Shown here piece by piece: positions 41,078 through 49,922 of a DNA stretch of 64,000 nt. The number at the start of each line of letters is the position of its first letter. The first letter of the stretch is position 1. The DNA is taken from positions 1 through 64,000 of the forward strand of contig NZ_FNVT01000024.1 of NCBI RefSeq assembly GCF_900108335.1, in the 5' to 3' direction. The position numbers and the translations under genes are program-made. This DNA comes from Nonomuraea solani (GTDB taxonomy: Bacteria > Actinomycetota > Actinomycetes > Streptosporangiales > Streptosporangiaceae). Below the pieces are notes generated by a model. The model did no database searches. It was not told where the DNA came from and saw only the letters and a program-made list of their open reading frames with translations.

Positions 41078-43060
41078 GTGCGGCTCGACCCCGTCACCCT
41101 GGAGATCGTCGGTAACCGGCTGACGGCCATGACCGAGGAGATGTGCCTCACCCTGCAGCGCACGAGCCGGTCCCTGTACGTCAAGGAGACCGCGGACTTC
41201 TGCTGCGCCTTCGCCGGGCTCGACGGCGGTTTCGTCGCCTACCCGAACGGCATGGGCGTCTCCGGTTTCGTCGGCCTGAACGTGCTGACCGCCGTCGAGG
41301 CCGCGGGCCCGCTGGAACCGGGTGACGTGATCATCACGAACGACCCGTACCGGTCGGGTGGCCTGGCCACGCACCTGACCGACATCCAGCTCATCGAGCC
41401 GTACTTCCACGAGGGCGAGCTGATCGGGTACGGCTGGGCGTTCATCCACTGCTCCGACATCGGTGGCCGGGTGCCGAGCAGCCTGTCGCCGGTCAACGAC
41501 GAGATCTTCCAGGAGGGCCTGCAGATCCCGCCGGTGAAGCTGGTCCGCGCGGGCGCGCCGGTCCGGGACGTGGAGGCGCTGATCTCGGCCAACAGCCGGA
41601 CGCCCGAGGCGAACCAGGGCGACATCCGCGCGATGCGCGCTGCGCTGCGTACCGGCCGTGAGCGGTTGTCCGGCGTCATCGCCCAGCACGGCGCGGACAC
41701 GGTGCTGGCCGCCCAGGACGACCTGGTCGCCTACACGGCCGGCCGGGCCAGGGCCGCGCTGGCGAGCCTGGGCGACGGGACCCACCGGTTCGTGGACTAC
41801 CTCGACGACGACGCGGTGTCGCGCATCCCCGTGCGGCTGTCGGTCACCGCCACTCTCTCGGGCGGCGACCTGCACCTCGACTTCACGGGCACGGATCCGC
41901 AGGTGGCGGCCGCGTTCAACATCGCGACGCTGGGGCGCCCGCACGCGTGGATCACCACGCGGGTGCTCGCGCTCATCTGCACGCTCGACCCGGGCATCGC
42001 GCTGAACGCCGGGCTCATCGCGCCGATCAGCGTCACGACGCCGGAGGGTTCTCTGGTCAACCCCGTGTCGCCGGCGGCGGTGGGCGTGCGGCACGCCTCG
42101 GCCAACCGGGTCAACGACGCGGTCGGCGGCGCGCTCGGGCTGGCCGCGCCGCACGTGCTGCCGGCCGCCTCCAGCGGCCTGGTGGTGCCGGTCGTGGTGG
42201 CCGAACGGCACGGCGCACGGCAGAACGTCCAGGTCCTGGAGCCGATGGTGGGCGGTACGGGCGCGCGCGAGGGCGCGGACGGCGTGGACGGCCGCGACAG
42301 CGGCATCTCGAACCTGTCGAACAACCCGGTCGAGACCGTGGAGACGGAGATCGCGGTCGAGATCCTCCGGTACGCCCTGCGTCCCGACTCCGGCGGCGCG
42401 GGCCGCTGGCGGGGCGGCTGCGGGCTCGAACTCACCTTCGTCGTCCGCGGTGAAGGCTCGAAGCTGCTGGCCAGGGGGCTGGAACGGATGTGCTTCCGGC
42501 CCTGGGGCGTACGCGGCGGGGGCCCCGGCGCGCCCACGGAGCTGATCGTCAACGCGGGCACCCCGCGCGAGGTCCGGCACGACAAGATCGACGTGCTGCC
42601 GCTGGAGCCCGGCGACGTCGTCACCCTGCTGACCTCGGGCGCGGGCGGCTACGGCGACCCCTTCACCAGGGACGTCGAGGCGGTGCTCGCCGACGTGGAG
42701 CGCGGCGTGGTGACCCCGGAGGCGGCGCGGAGCACGTACGGCGTCGTGTTGACAGGCACGGCCCTGGATGAGGAGGCCACCCGGGTGGCCCGCGCCGAGC
42801 CGCGGCCGGTCGCCGCGGCCGGGCCCGAGCGGCAGGCGTGGGAGTCGGTCTTCGACACCGATGGCGTGGATCGCCTGGTGGCGGCCCTGTTCCGGCTGCC
42901 GCTGCCGGCCAGGACCCCGCGCCGCGCGGCCCTCTACGCCACGGTGCTGGCCGGCCTGCCCGCCGGATTCCCCCGGACGGCGCCCACGGCCGAACAGGTC
43001 GAGAGCGCGCGCCGTACACTCGCCGAAGAGATCACCGAACTGGAACGGACATCCGCATGA
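41078..43060 (+). CDS. Hydantoinase B / 5-oxoprolinase B-type subunit
   Basis: 660 residues. Conserved HyuB features are TLEIVGNRLTAMTEEM, SRSLYVKETADF, VIITNDPYRSGGLATHLTDI, HCSDIGGRVP (metal-binding), and a C-terminal GGPGAPTELIVNAG and GGYGDPFTRD. It is the metal-dependent hydrolase half of the two-subunit enzyme, encoded two bases after the A subunit. Length is slightly above the usual 500-600, from an extended C-terminus (about 560-660) of low conservation. Confidence 0.93.
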   Translation: MRLDPVTLEIVGNRLTAMTEEMCLTLQRTSRSLYVKETADFCCAFAGLDGGFVAYPNGMGVSGFVGLNVLTAVEAAGPLEPGDVIITNDPYRSGGLATHLTDIQLIEPYFHEGELIGYGWAFIHCSDIGGRVPSSLSPVNDEIFQEGLQIPPVKLVRAGAPVRDVEALISANSRTPEANQGDIRAMRAALRTGRERLSGVIAQHGADTVLAAQDDLVAYTAGRARAALASLGDGTHRFVDYLDDDAVSRIPVRLSVTATLSGGDLHLDFTGTDPQVAAAFNIATLGRPHAWITTRVLALICTLDPGIALNAGLIAPISVTTPEGSLVNPVSPAAVGVRHASANRVNDAVGGALGLAAPHVLPAASSGLVVPVVVAERHGARQNVQVLEPMVGGTGAREGADGVDGRDSGISNLSNNPVETVETEIAVEILRYALRPDSGGAGRWRGGCGLELTFVVRGEGSKLLARGLERMCFRPWGVRGGGPGAPTELIVNAGTPREVRHDKIDVLPLEPGDVVTLLTSGAGGYGDPFTRDVEAVLADVERGVVTPEAARSTYGVVLTGTALDEEATRVARAEPRPVAAAGPERQAWESVFDTDGVDRLVAALFRLPLPARTPRRAALYATVLAGLPAGFPRTAPTAEQVESARRTLAEEITELERTSA

Positions 43061-44325
43061 CCCCTGCGACCGACGCCGTCCTGGCCGGGCTCAACGACGC
43101 CACGTGCGACGAGCTCGCCGGCCTCTACCGCGACCTGCACCGGCATCCCGAGCTGTCGTTCCAGGAGGAGCGCACGGCGGGCGTCGCCGCCGACCGGCTG
43201 CGCGCGGCCGGGTTCGAGGTGCGCACGGGCGTCGGGGGCACGGGTGTCGTGGGCGTGCTGCGCAACGGCGACGGGCCGGCCGTGGTGCTGCGCGCCGACA
43301 TGGACGCGCTGCCGGTGGCGGAGGCGACCGGGCTCCCGTACGCGAGCACCGCCACCGCGCCGGACGCCGAGGGCCGGCAGATCCCGGTCATGCACGCCTG
43401 CGGCCACGACATGCACGTGACCTGCCTGGCGGGCGCGGCCCGGGCGCTGGCCGACGGGCGCGACCGCTGGCGGGGGACGCTGGTGGCGCTGTTCCAGCCG
43501 GCGGAGGAGGTCGCGGGCGGGGCGCGCGCCATGGTGGACGACGGGCTCCTCGACCTGATCGGCCGCCCCGACGTCGTGCTCGGCCAGCACATCTTCCCGT
43601 GGCCGGCGGGGACGGTGCTCATCAGCCCCGGCGAGGTCCTGGCCGCCGCCGACAGCCTCGAAATCCGCCTGTACGGGCGGGGCGGTCACGGCTCCCAGCC
43701 CGAGCGCACCGTGGACCCGGTGGTCATGGCCGCGGCCACCGTCATGCGGCTGCAGACGGTCGTGTCGCGCGAGGTGTCGCCGTTCGAGCGCGCCGTGCTG
43801 ACCGTGGCCCAGATCCACGCCGGCCACAAGGAGAACGTCATCGCCGACGAGGCGAGCATCACCGTCAACCTGCGCTCGTTCTCGCCGGAGGTCCGGCGCA
43901 GGCTGCTGGACGGGGTCGAACGCGTGGTGCGGGCCGAGGCCGAGGCGTCGGGCGCGCCGCGTCCGCCGGAGCTGCGCCCCCTGAACGCCTTTCCGCTCAC
44001 CGTCAACGATCCGGACGCCACCGCCCGCGTGCGGCAGGCGCTCACCTCCCGGCTCGGCGCCGGGCGGGTGGGGGACATGGCGCCGTTCATGGGCAGCGAG
44101 GACTTCGGCGTCATCGGTGACGCGGCGGGGGCGCCTTCCGTTTTCTGGGGCTTGGGCTGCGCCGATCCGGAGACGTACGAGCGGGCCGAGCGGGAGGGGC
44201 GCCTGACGGAGGACGTGCCGGGCAACCACTCCCCCGCGTTCGCGCCGGTGATCGCGCCGACGCTGCGCACCGGCGTCGAAACCCTGGTCACGGCGGCGCT
44301 GGCCTGGCTCGCGACCTCAGGTTAA
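43057..44325 (+). CDS. M20 family N-acyl amino-acid amidohydrolase
   Basis: 422 residues of the M20D (hippurate hydrolase/IAA-amino acid hydrolase) type. RDLHRHPELSFQEERT begins the fold. The binuclear metal site includes Cys115, His117 in HACGHDMH and Glu in FQPAEEVAGGA, and GRGGHGSQPE is the dimerisation-domain histidine. It removes N-acyl groups from amino acids. The ATG at 43057 overlaps the HyuB stop. It is the last gene of the riboswitch operon and would finish breakdown of an N-acyl or ring-opened product to the free amino acid. Its end overlaps the converging repair gene by nine bases. Confidence 0.93.
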   Translation: MTPATDAVLAGLNDATCDELAGLYRDLHRHPELSFQEERTAGVAADRLRAAGFEVRTGVGGTGVVGVLRNGDGPAVVLRADMDALPVAEATGLPYASTATAPDAEGRQIPVMHACGHDMHVTCLAGAARALADGRDRWRGTLVALFQPAEEVAGGARAMVDDGLLDLIGRPDVVLGQHIFPWPAGTVLISPGEVLAAADSLEIRLYGRGGHGSQPERTVDPVVMAAATVMRLQTVVSREVSPFERAVLTVAQIHAGHKENVIADEASITVNLRSFSPEVRRRLLDGVERVVRAEAEASGAPRPPELRPLNAFPLTVNDPDATARVRQALTSRLGAGRVGDMAPFMGSEDFGVIGDAAGAPSVFWGLGCADPETYERAEREGRLTEDVPGNHSPAFAPVIAPTLRTGVETLVTAALAWLATSG

Positions 44326-47058
44326 CGTCGGCACGGCGCCGCACTCGACCTGCTCGGCCGTGACGCCGGGCAGGTCCCTGGCCCAGCGGCCGGTGATCTC
44401 ACCGAACCGCGCGGCCGCCGGGGGTGTGCGGCCCAGGCCGATCGCGTAGCGGACCTGGCGGGGGCCGCTCTCGAACGGGCGCGGCCAGGCGTGCACGTCC
44501 CCTCCCAGGGCGGTCGTCAGCTCCAGCATCCGTCCTCTGACCCGGCCGATCGCGGCGTCGAGCTCGTCGGAGCGTATGGTCACCACCGCCCAGGCCGCGT
44601 GGCGGCGGTGGAGGGGCGGCGGGGCGGGCAGTTCCGCGGACCGGCCGCTCTCCAGGAGCTCCCATGCCTGGTAGAGCTCCTGGGTGAGCAGGTCAAGGCC
44701 GCCGGGGGTGACGTGGCGGGCGCAGTTGCGCACGGGGGCGCTGGGCGTCATCACCGTGACCGGGTCCGGTTCCGGTGGGGCCGGGGTGAGGGCGATCGGG
44801 TCTCGCCAGTTCCAGGCGGCCCACGTGCTGAAGAAGGCCCCCAGCAGGTCGTCGCCGGGGAGGTCGCCGTTCTCGCGTACGGTGTGCGCGGCCATCACCG
44901 TCCAGGCCAGGCCGGGCAGCCCGCCGAACGGGGCGGAGTCCAGGCCCCGGGCCCGCGCCCAGCCCTTGACCTGCCGGGCCAGGCGGGCGAAACGGGCATG
45001 GTGCTGGCCGACGGCGGCGCGGATCGCGTCGGCGTCACTGACGGCGCTCATGGCGACGGCCGCTGCCTGGCCCAGCTCGGCACGGCGCGCCACCACGTCC
45101 GAGAGGGATCCGGTGGGCACCACGGTCAGGTCCACGTCCAGCTCGGCCACGCGGAACCGCAGGCCGGGGACGCGGGCGCCGATCACCTGGCGCGGCCGGG
45201 CCGCGCCGGGCAGCGCCGCGCGCACCCGGGCTTCGACCTCACCCATGTCGGGTGCGCCTGGCAGCGCGGCCACGAGGTCCAGGTCCGCGTCCGGGAGCTC
45301 GCAGCCCATGCGCCGGGAGCCGGCGGCGTACACGATGCCCGGCCGCAGCGCCTCCTCCACCTGCCGCAGCACCCGCTCGGCCAGAGCCGCCCGATCGGGT
45401 CGCTCTTTCTCGCTGGCCGCCGGCTCGGGGAGCCAGTGAATTTCGCCCGTGCCCAGGGCGATCCGCGCTCGGGGGCGCATGGGCTCGTCCGCGCGACGCG
45501 ACAGCAGCACCAGCTCCCCGACCTGCGCCGTCATCCCGGGCAGGCGGATCGCGTCTTCGGTGCGGCCGAGCGTCAGGTGCGGGGTGAAGCCCTCGGGACG
45601 TCCCTGGCAGCGGGGAAAGCGGCGTTCGAGCGCGTGCCGCAGACGGGCCCAGGGAGCGGGGTCGCCGGCGGCGGGGTCGAGCCAGGCGGTCACGTGGGCG
45701 CGATGCCGGAACGTCCGCACCCCCTCCAGCCTGGCGGCGAAGGGCTCGATCTCGGCGGCCGCCGCGGCCAGCAACGGCGCCGCCGCCTCGAACTCCGACT
45801 CCGGTACGAAGCCGAAGAGCAGGTTGACGTGCGGCGGCCACCGGTCGATCTGCGGATCGTGCGCACGCCGGACGTCCTGGATCGCCGGCCACAGCTCCTG
45901 CGGCGGGATCCAGGCCACCGCCGTACGCGCCGTCGGCGGCATGTCGAGCGTCCCGGCCCTGTCCTCAGAGACGTCGAGGACGGCCTCCACCCCGTAGTGG
46001 TCGGAGATGTACAGCCCCTCGGGGCCGGGTGTGTCACCGCGCAGAGCCGCCGAGACCACCCGGGGCCGGCCCCGGAGCAGGATCCGGTCCAGCCGTGCGG
46101 CCCGGCCGGACAGGGAGGCGAGCGCCGCCAGCGGGTTGGCGCCCGGGTCGAAGGTGGGGGTCTGGTCGGGTCCGTACGCCTCCGTCCAGGCGTCACGGAG
46201 ACCGAGCGCGGCCGCGGGCAGGTCCGTGCCGTCGTTGAAGTCGCCTGCCAGGACCACGTCACCGTCCACGCCGGCCAGCCCTTCGGCGATCCGGGCCAGC
46301 TCGGCTCGCCGCCTGGCCGCGCCGTCGGTGGAATGGTCGCTGGTCAGGTGGGTGGCGGCGACCACGAGCGGGCCGGTGGCGGTGTCCACGACGATGGCGG
46401 CCACCCCCTTGTGCGGGCCGAGCTCGTGCCGGGCCGCCTCCCGTACGGGCAGGCGGCTGAGCAGCAGAAGCCCGCTGTCGTCGATGTCCTGGTCACCCGG
46501 GTCGGTGCCAAGGGTGTAGCCGGCGCGTACCCAGGGGGCGGCCAGCAGCATCGACACCAGCGCGGGCTCGACCTCCTGCAGGGCGATCACGTCCGCGTCG
46601 GCCTCTTCGAGCGCCGCGAGGAGGAGGGGACGGCGGCGGGCGGTGTCGATGAGGTCACCGTCGTAGCGATCCCACAACGTGTTCCAGGTCAGCACGCGCA
46701 CGGCCGTGTGAACCGGGTGCTCGCGCCCCGTCGCGGGCCGCCAGCCGCCTGCCGGGTCCCAGGCGTGCGGGGTGCCGGCGGTGAAGAACGGCGCACGCAG
46801 GCGTCGCGGGTCCCGGGCTCGGCCGGCCTCGGAGGTGTCGACCCGGTCCAGGCCCGTGGCGCGATCCCAGACCAGCTCGCCGTCCGCCTCGACGAACAGC
46901 ACCCGGTGCCAGGGGATCTCGCCTCCCGGCGTGAAGACGGGCAACGCGACGCGCTTGGGGTCGGCGTTGCGCTGGCCGACGCCCAGCACGAATCTGGACG
47001 GGTCGAACCTCGGGTCCCAGCGGATCCGGTGGTAGATCTCCTCACTGGTACGCATCAC
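44317..47058 (-). CDS. Multidomain RNA end-processing protein: DUF504/MJ1316-like - EEP - 2H phosphoesterase - poly(A)-polymerase-like nucleotidyltransferase
   Basis: 913 residues, four catalytic or binding modules in one chain. Residues 1-75 (EEIYHRIRWDPRFDP, WHRVLFVEADGELVWDR) fit the DUF504/MJ1316 RNA-end-recognition domain. Residues 118-365 are an endonuclease/exonuclease/phosphatase fold with N126 (TWNT), E162 (LQEVE), D273/N275 (GDFND) and D353-H354 (SDHYG). Residues 378-540 are a 2H/2'-5' RNA ligase-type phosphoesterase with H410-V-N and H494-L-T. Residues 555-910 are a eukaryote-like poly(A)-polymerase core: GS at 580-581, D592, D594 and D643, then a helical domain and an RNA-binding-like C-terminus. 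The start overlaps the RNA ligase stop. Together they can trim, open, extend and reseal broken RNA. Confidence 0.9.
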   Translation of the reverse strand: MMRTSEEIYHRIRWDPRFDPSRFVLGVGQRNADPKRVALPVFTPGGEIPWHRVLFVEADGELVWDRATGLDRVDTSEAGRARDPRRLRAPFFTAGTPHAWDPAGGWRPATGREHPVHTAVRVLTWNTLWDRYDGDLIDTARRRPLLLAALEEADADVIALQEVEPALVSMLLAAPWVRAGYTLGTDPGDQDIDDSGLLLLSRLPVREAARHELGPHKGVAAIVVDTATGPLVVAATHLTSDHSTDGAARRRAELARIAEGLAGVDGDVVLAGDFNDGTDLPAAALGLRDAWTEAYGPDQTPTFDPGANPLAALASLSGRAARLDRILLRGRPRVVSAALRGDTPGPEGLYISDHYGVEAVLDVSEDRAGTLDMPPTARTAVAWIPPQELWPAIQDVRRAHDPQIDRWPPHVNLLFGFVPESEFEAAAPLLAAAAAEIEPFAARLEGVRTFRHRAHVTAWLDPAAGDPAPWARLRHALERRFPRCQGRPEGFTPHLTLGRTEDAIRLPGMTAQVGELVLLSRRADEPMRPRARIALGTGEIHWLPEPAASEKERPDRAALAERVLRQVEEALRPGIVYAAGSRRMGCELPDADLDLVAALPGAPDMGEVEARVRAALPGAARPRQVIGARVPGLRFRVAELDVDLTVVPTGSLSDVVARRAELGQAAAVAMSAVSDADAIRAAVGQHHARFARLARQVKGWARARGLDSAPFGGLPGLAWTVMAAHTVRENGDLPGDDLLGAFFSTWAAWNWRDPIALTPAPPEPDPVTVMTPSAPVRNCARHVTPGGLDLLTQELYQAWELLESGRSAELPAPPPLHRRHAAWAVVTIRSDELDAAIGRVRGRMLELTTALGGDVHAWPRPFESGPRQVRYAIGLGRTPPAAARFGEITGRWARDLPGVTAEQVECGAVPTLT

Positions 47059-48878
47059 GCCTCCCGCCCGTCCAGCGTGCCGTCCACGTCGTCGACGGTT
47101 CCGTGCGCGCCGACGTACCAGATGCGATGGGCCTGACCGGGATAGGGCGGGACGAACCGGTGCAGTTGCGCGGTCAGCACGTGCGAGGGCACCGGGTGGG
47201 CGCGGCGGGCGTTGCGCCGGTGCAGTTCGTCATCCGTCACCAGGACGACCGCGTACGTCGTCAGCGCGTCGCGGCGGCGCGCCACGGCGTGGACCACGGA
47301 GCGCTGGTGCTGGTTGAGCGAGGTGGCGTCCCACACCACGGTGCCACCGGCCGCCAGGGCGGCGTCGAGCCGGTCCAGTCCGTCGCCGAGCACCGCGCGG
47401 TTGGCCCGCTGGTCCGTACGGGAGCCTCTGCCGGCGCGCAGGTCGTCCAGCGACAGGTGCACGTCGATCTCCGGCAGCCCGGCCGCGAACGTGCTCTTCC
47501 CGCTGCCCGACGGCCCCACGAGCTGGATCAGCCAGGGGAACGGCTTCGACCGCCACCGCCAGGTCGCCGCCACGGCCTCCTCGACCGTGGTCACCTTTCC
47601 CCTGGCCCAGGCGTCGCGCGCCTCCGCCCAGCACCGGTCGGCCGCCTCCGCGTCGAGGCCGGCCAGGGCCTCGCGCAGGCCGGACCGCAGCGGCTCCAGC
47701 GGCTCGGGTCCGAGCAGGCCGGCGTCCTCGGCGTGCAGGGCCGACCATTCGACCTGCTCACGTTCGTGACCTGCCTCCTCGTCCGCGCGCCCGGCCAGCA
47801 CGGCCGCCGCCACGGCGTGCAGCACCCCCAGGTCGGCGGCCGGCGCCAGGCGTCTCAGCCCGGTGCGCCGCTCGTCGTCCGGGTACGGCCGGTGCAGCGC
47901 ACGGTGCAGCCCGGCCAGGTCCGCGACCCGCCGCGCGGCCCGCATGCCCAGCGGCCCCGCCAGCCGCGCCGCCGACCGGGCGCGCGGCACGGACCGCAAC
48001 ACCACGGCCAGCACGCCCGCCAGCCGGGCGTCCCCGCAGCGGCCGATCGCGTCCAGCCGGGCCGCCACCTCGGCCACAGCCTCCACACCGACGCCCGCCG
48101 CTTCAGCGCCGACGCCCGCCGTCCCAGCCCCGGCGTCCGCCGTTTCAGCCCCGGCGCCCGTTGTTTCGGCACCCGCTGTTTCGGCTTCGGTGAGGCCTAC
48201 CGCGGTCAGCAGGGCGCTCGCGTCGGGGTCGGCGCCCGAGCGCACCGCCCACAGGGCGGCACCAGGCCCGAGTTCGTTCGGCACCACGGTGGCGTGCATC
48301 CAGTGCGTGTCGGTGCGTACATGATCCCGGCGCACCCACTTGGCCACCCGCCCCGCGAACTCCTCCCGCCCGAACCCCTCGACGGCGCGTACGACATAGC
48401 CCTCTTGCCGTCCGGCGTCCAGCCGTAACCCCCGCAGCGCCCGCTCGTCGAAGACCCCGCGCCACAGCACCGCCGGCACCGGAACGCCCAGGTCGCGCAG
48501 GAAGGAGACGGTGCCGTCCCAGCCCAGGCAGCGCTCGCCGGCCCAGACCGAGAACCCGTAGAACCAGCTCTCCAGCCCCTGGTAGGTGAGGGAGTGCCGG
48601 GCGTACATGTTCTCGCCGCACACCCGCCACCCCGCCGGGATCCGCCCGCCGATCCGCCCCTGCAGCGCCTTGACCCACGCGCGGGAGGGGTGGTGCGCGG
48701 AGTCCAGCGAGCGGGCGTGCAGGCCGTCCGCGTACAGGGTGGTGTTCTCGCCGTCGAGCTTCTCCGTGACGACGACCTCGCGCCCGCGCAGCCCGGACAG
48801 GTCGCCCGCGCGAATATCGTCCGAGGTCACGCCGGGTGACCAGGGCAGGTGAGGGGTACGCGGATAGTGCACGCGCAT
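47055..48878 (-). CDS. RNA ligase - polynucleotide kinase fusion
   Basis: 607 residues. The N-terminal nucleotidyltransferase (about 1-215) is an Rnl2-like RNA ligase: motif I TEKLDGEN with Lys40 as AMP acceptor, motif III VCGENMYARHSL, motif IV EGYVVR, motif V FAGRVAKWVRRDH. A low-complexity Ala/Glu/Gly/Thr linker (about 230-268) and a helical region lead to a C-terminal P-loop kinase (about 445-607): GPSGSGKST, then LSLDDLRAGRG and WDATSLN, as in T4 Pnkp-type kinases. The kinase would phosphorylate 5'-OH RNA ends and the ligase seal them. The ATG at 48878 has AGGGGAGGG upstream; the stop overlaps the next gene (ATGA). Confidence 0.92.
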   Translation of the reverse strand: MRVHYPRTPHLPWSPGVTSDDIRAGDLSGLRGREVVVTEKLDGENTTLYADGLHARSLDSAHHPSRAWVKALQGRIGGRIPAGWRVCGENMYARHSLTYQGLESWFYGFSVWAGERCLGWDGTVSFLRDLGVPVPAVLWRGVFDERALRGLRLDAGRQEGYVVRAVEGFGREEFAGRVAKWVRRDHVRTDTHWMHATVVPNELGPGAALWAVRSGADPDASALLTAVGLTEAETAGAETTGAGAETADAGAGTAGVGAEAAGVGVEAVAEVAARLDAIGRCGDARLAGVLAVVLRSVPRARSAARLAGPLGMRAARRVADLAGLHRALHRPYPDDERRTGLRRLAPAADLGVLHAVAAAVLAGRADEEAGHEREQVEWSALHAEDAGLLGPEPLEPLRSGLREALAGLDAEAADRCWAEARDAWARGKVTTVEEAVAATWRWRSKPFPWLIQLVGPSGSGKSTFAAGLPEIDVHLSLDDLRAGRGSRTDQRANRAVLGDGLDRLDAALAAGGTVVWDATSLNQHQRSVVHAVARRRDALTTYAVVLVTDDELHRRNARRAHPVPSHVLTAQLHRFVPPYPGQAHRIWYVGAHGTVDDVDGTLDGREA

Positions 48879-48966
48879 GATCCCTCCCCTGGTACCCCCT
48901 CGGTTCGAGTCACCTTACAAGCGGGAAAAGGACGGCTCCATCGAATAAAAAGGGAGCCAGGGGACG

Positions 48967-49116
48967 TCAGTGGCGGCGCGACCGCCACCGATCCAGCCAG
49001 CTCCGGGCCTTCGCCCGGTTGCGCGGATCACGGGCCATCCGCTTGGCCTTCTCGATGTTCTGCCTGCCTTTGGGGCTGCGCAGATACGCGCGCACCCGAT
49101 CAATGAGTGTGGCCAT
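48967..49116 (-). CDS. 49-residue basic protein upstream of the RNA-repair genes
   Basis: The minus-strand ATG at 49116, with GGGGGAGG immediately upstream, opens a 49-codon frame: MATLIDRVRAYLRSPKGRQN and then a chain rich in Lys/Arg/Ala ending LDRWRSRRH. It is strongly basic and predicted helical. It lies 88 bp upstream of the RNA ligase gene in the same direction, so it may be the first gene of that operon. The function is unknown; similar small basic proteins are common in actinomycetes. Confidence 0.65.
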   Translation of the reverse strand: MATLIDRVRAYLRSPKGRQNIEKAKRMARDPRNRAKARSWLDRWRSRRH

Positions 49117-49163
49117 ACGCCTCCCCCTACCCCGTGGGCCCGCGAGGAAGCAATGTGTAGTCG

Positions 49164-49343
49164 CTACGCCGGGGGCGTTTTCACGTCCTGGGGGCCGGCG
49201 GACATGGGCCGCAACGTTTCGGCCTGCTGAGATGTGCGAGCCGGCGCCTGGTCGACGATCGCCTGGATCGCCGATTTTCTCCTCTCGATGCCCGCCCCGT
49301 CGATGCTGATCTGCCGCCTGCGTCGGTTCCTGTCGTCAGTCAC
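49164..49343 (-). CDS. Possible 59-residue hypothetical protein
   Basis: The minus-strand GTG at 49343 opens a frame VTDDRNRRRRQISIDGAGIE followed by RRKSAIQAIVDQA and a Pro/Thr-rich end. No ribosome-binding site is visible. The composition is coding-like but the gene is doubtful. Confidence 0.3.
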   Translation of the reverse strand: MTDDRNRRRRQISIDGAGIERRKSAIQAIVDQAPARTSQQAETLRPMSAGPQDVKTPPA

Positions 49344-49393
49344 GGTCGGTAGCGTATTGAGCCGGTCACCACGGGCAGGTCACGTGAGACCCA

Positions 49394-49825
49394 TCAATGG
49401 ATCGTGAGGAACACGACGACGGCGCCGAGGGCGTACAAGGCGCCCATGCCGATCAGCAGCGGCCCGGCCAGGGCGCGCAGCCGGCCGCGCACGCCGTCGT
49501 CGATCCTGACCTCTCGCGGGTTCGCCGGGTCGTAGATCACCCGCACCTGCGCGCCGAGCTCGTGCGATGGGCGCGGGTACGTGATCCGCGAGTCGGCGGT
49601 GATCTCGCTGCCGTCGGCGGTGGTGAAGCGCAGTGACGTCAGCCAGCGCTGTACGCCGCCCGCCTCCGTACGAGGACGCCTGCCGATCACCTTGGCGGGC
49701 GCCCGCACCGCGTGCCGCAGGAACCGCCGTTCCCTGACCGTTCGCCGGATCCCGGCCATGACCAGTGCGAGTCCCAGCAGCCCGACCAGCACGACGATCA
49801 ATTCGATGGAGTTCAGGGCACCCAT
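49394..49825 (-). CDS. DUF3592-type membrane protein
   Basis: 143 residues: an N-terminal membrane helix (about 7-25), the extracytoplasmic DUF3592 strand pattern (APAKVIGRRP, LRFTTADGSEIT, VRVIYDPANPREVRID) and a C-terminal membrane helix (about 117-140). The V-x-Y-D-P-x-N-P signature is clear. The function of the family is unknown. The ATG at 49825 is used. Confidence 0.85.
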   Translation of the reverse strand: MGALNSIELIVVLVGLLGLALVMAGIRRTVRERRFLRHAVRAPAKVIGRRPRTEAGGVQRWLTSLRFTTADGSEITADSRITYPRPSHELGAQVRVIYDPANPREVRIDDGVRGRLRALAGPLLIGMGALYALGAVVVFLTIH

Positions 49826-49922
49826 GATTCATTGGCCCGTTTCGTCCGGTCAATGCCACGAAAGTTTCACCATGAGTTGACGGGCCGAGTCAACGGGCGC
49901 AAAGTGTCGCTTGTCGGCTCAG

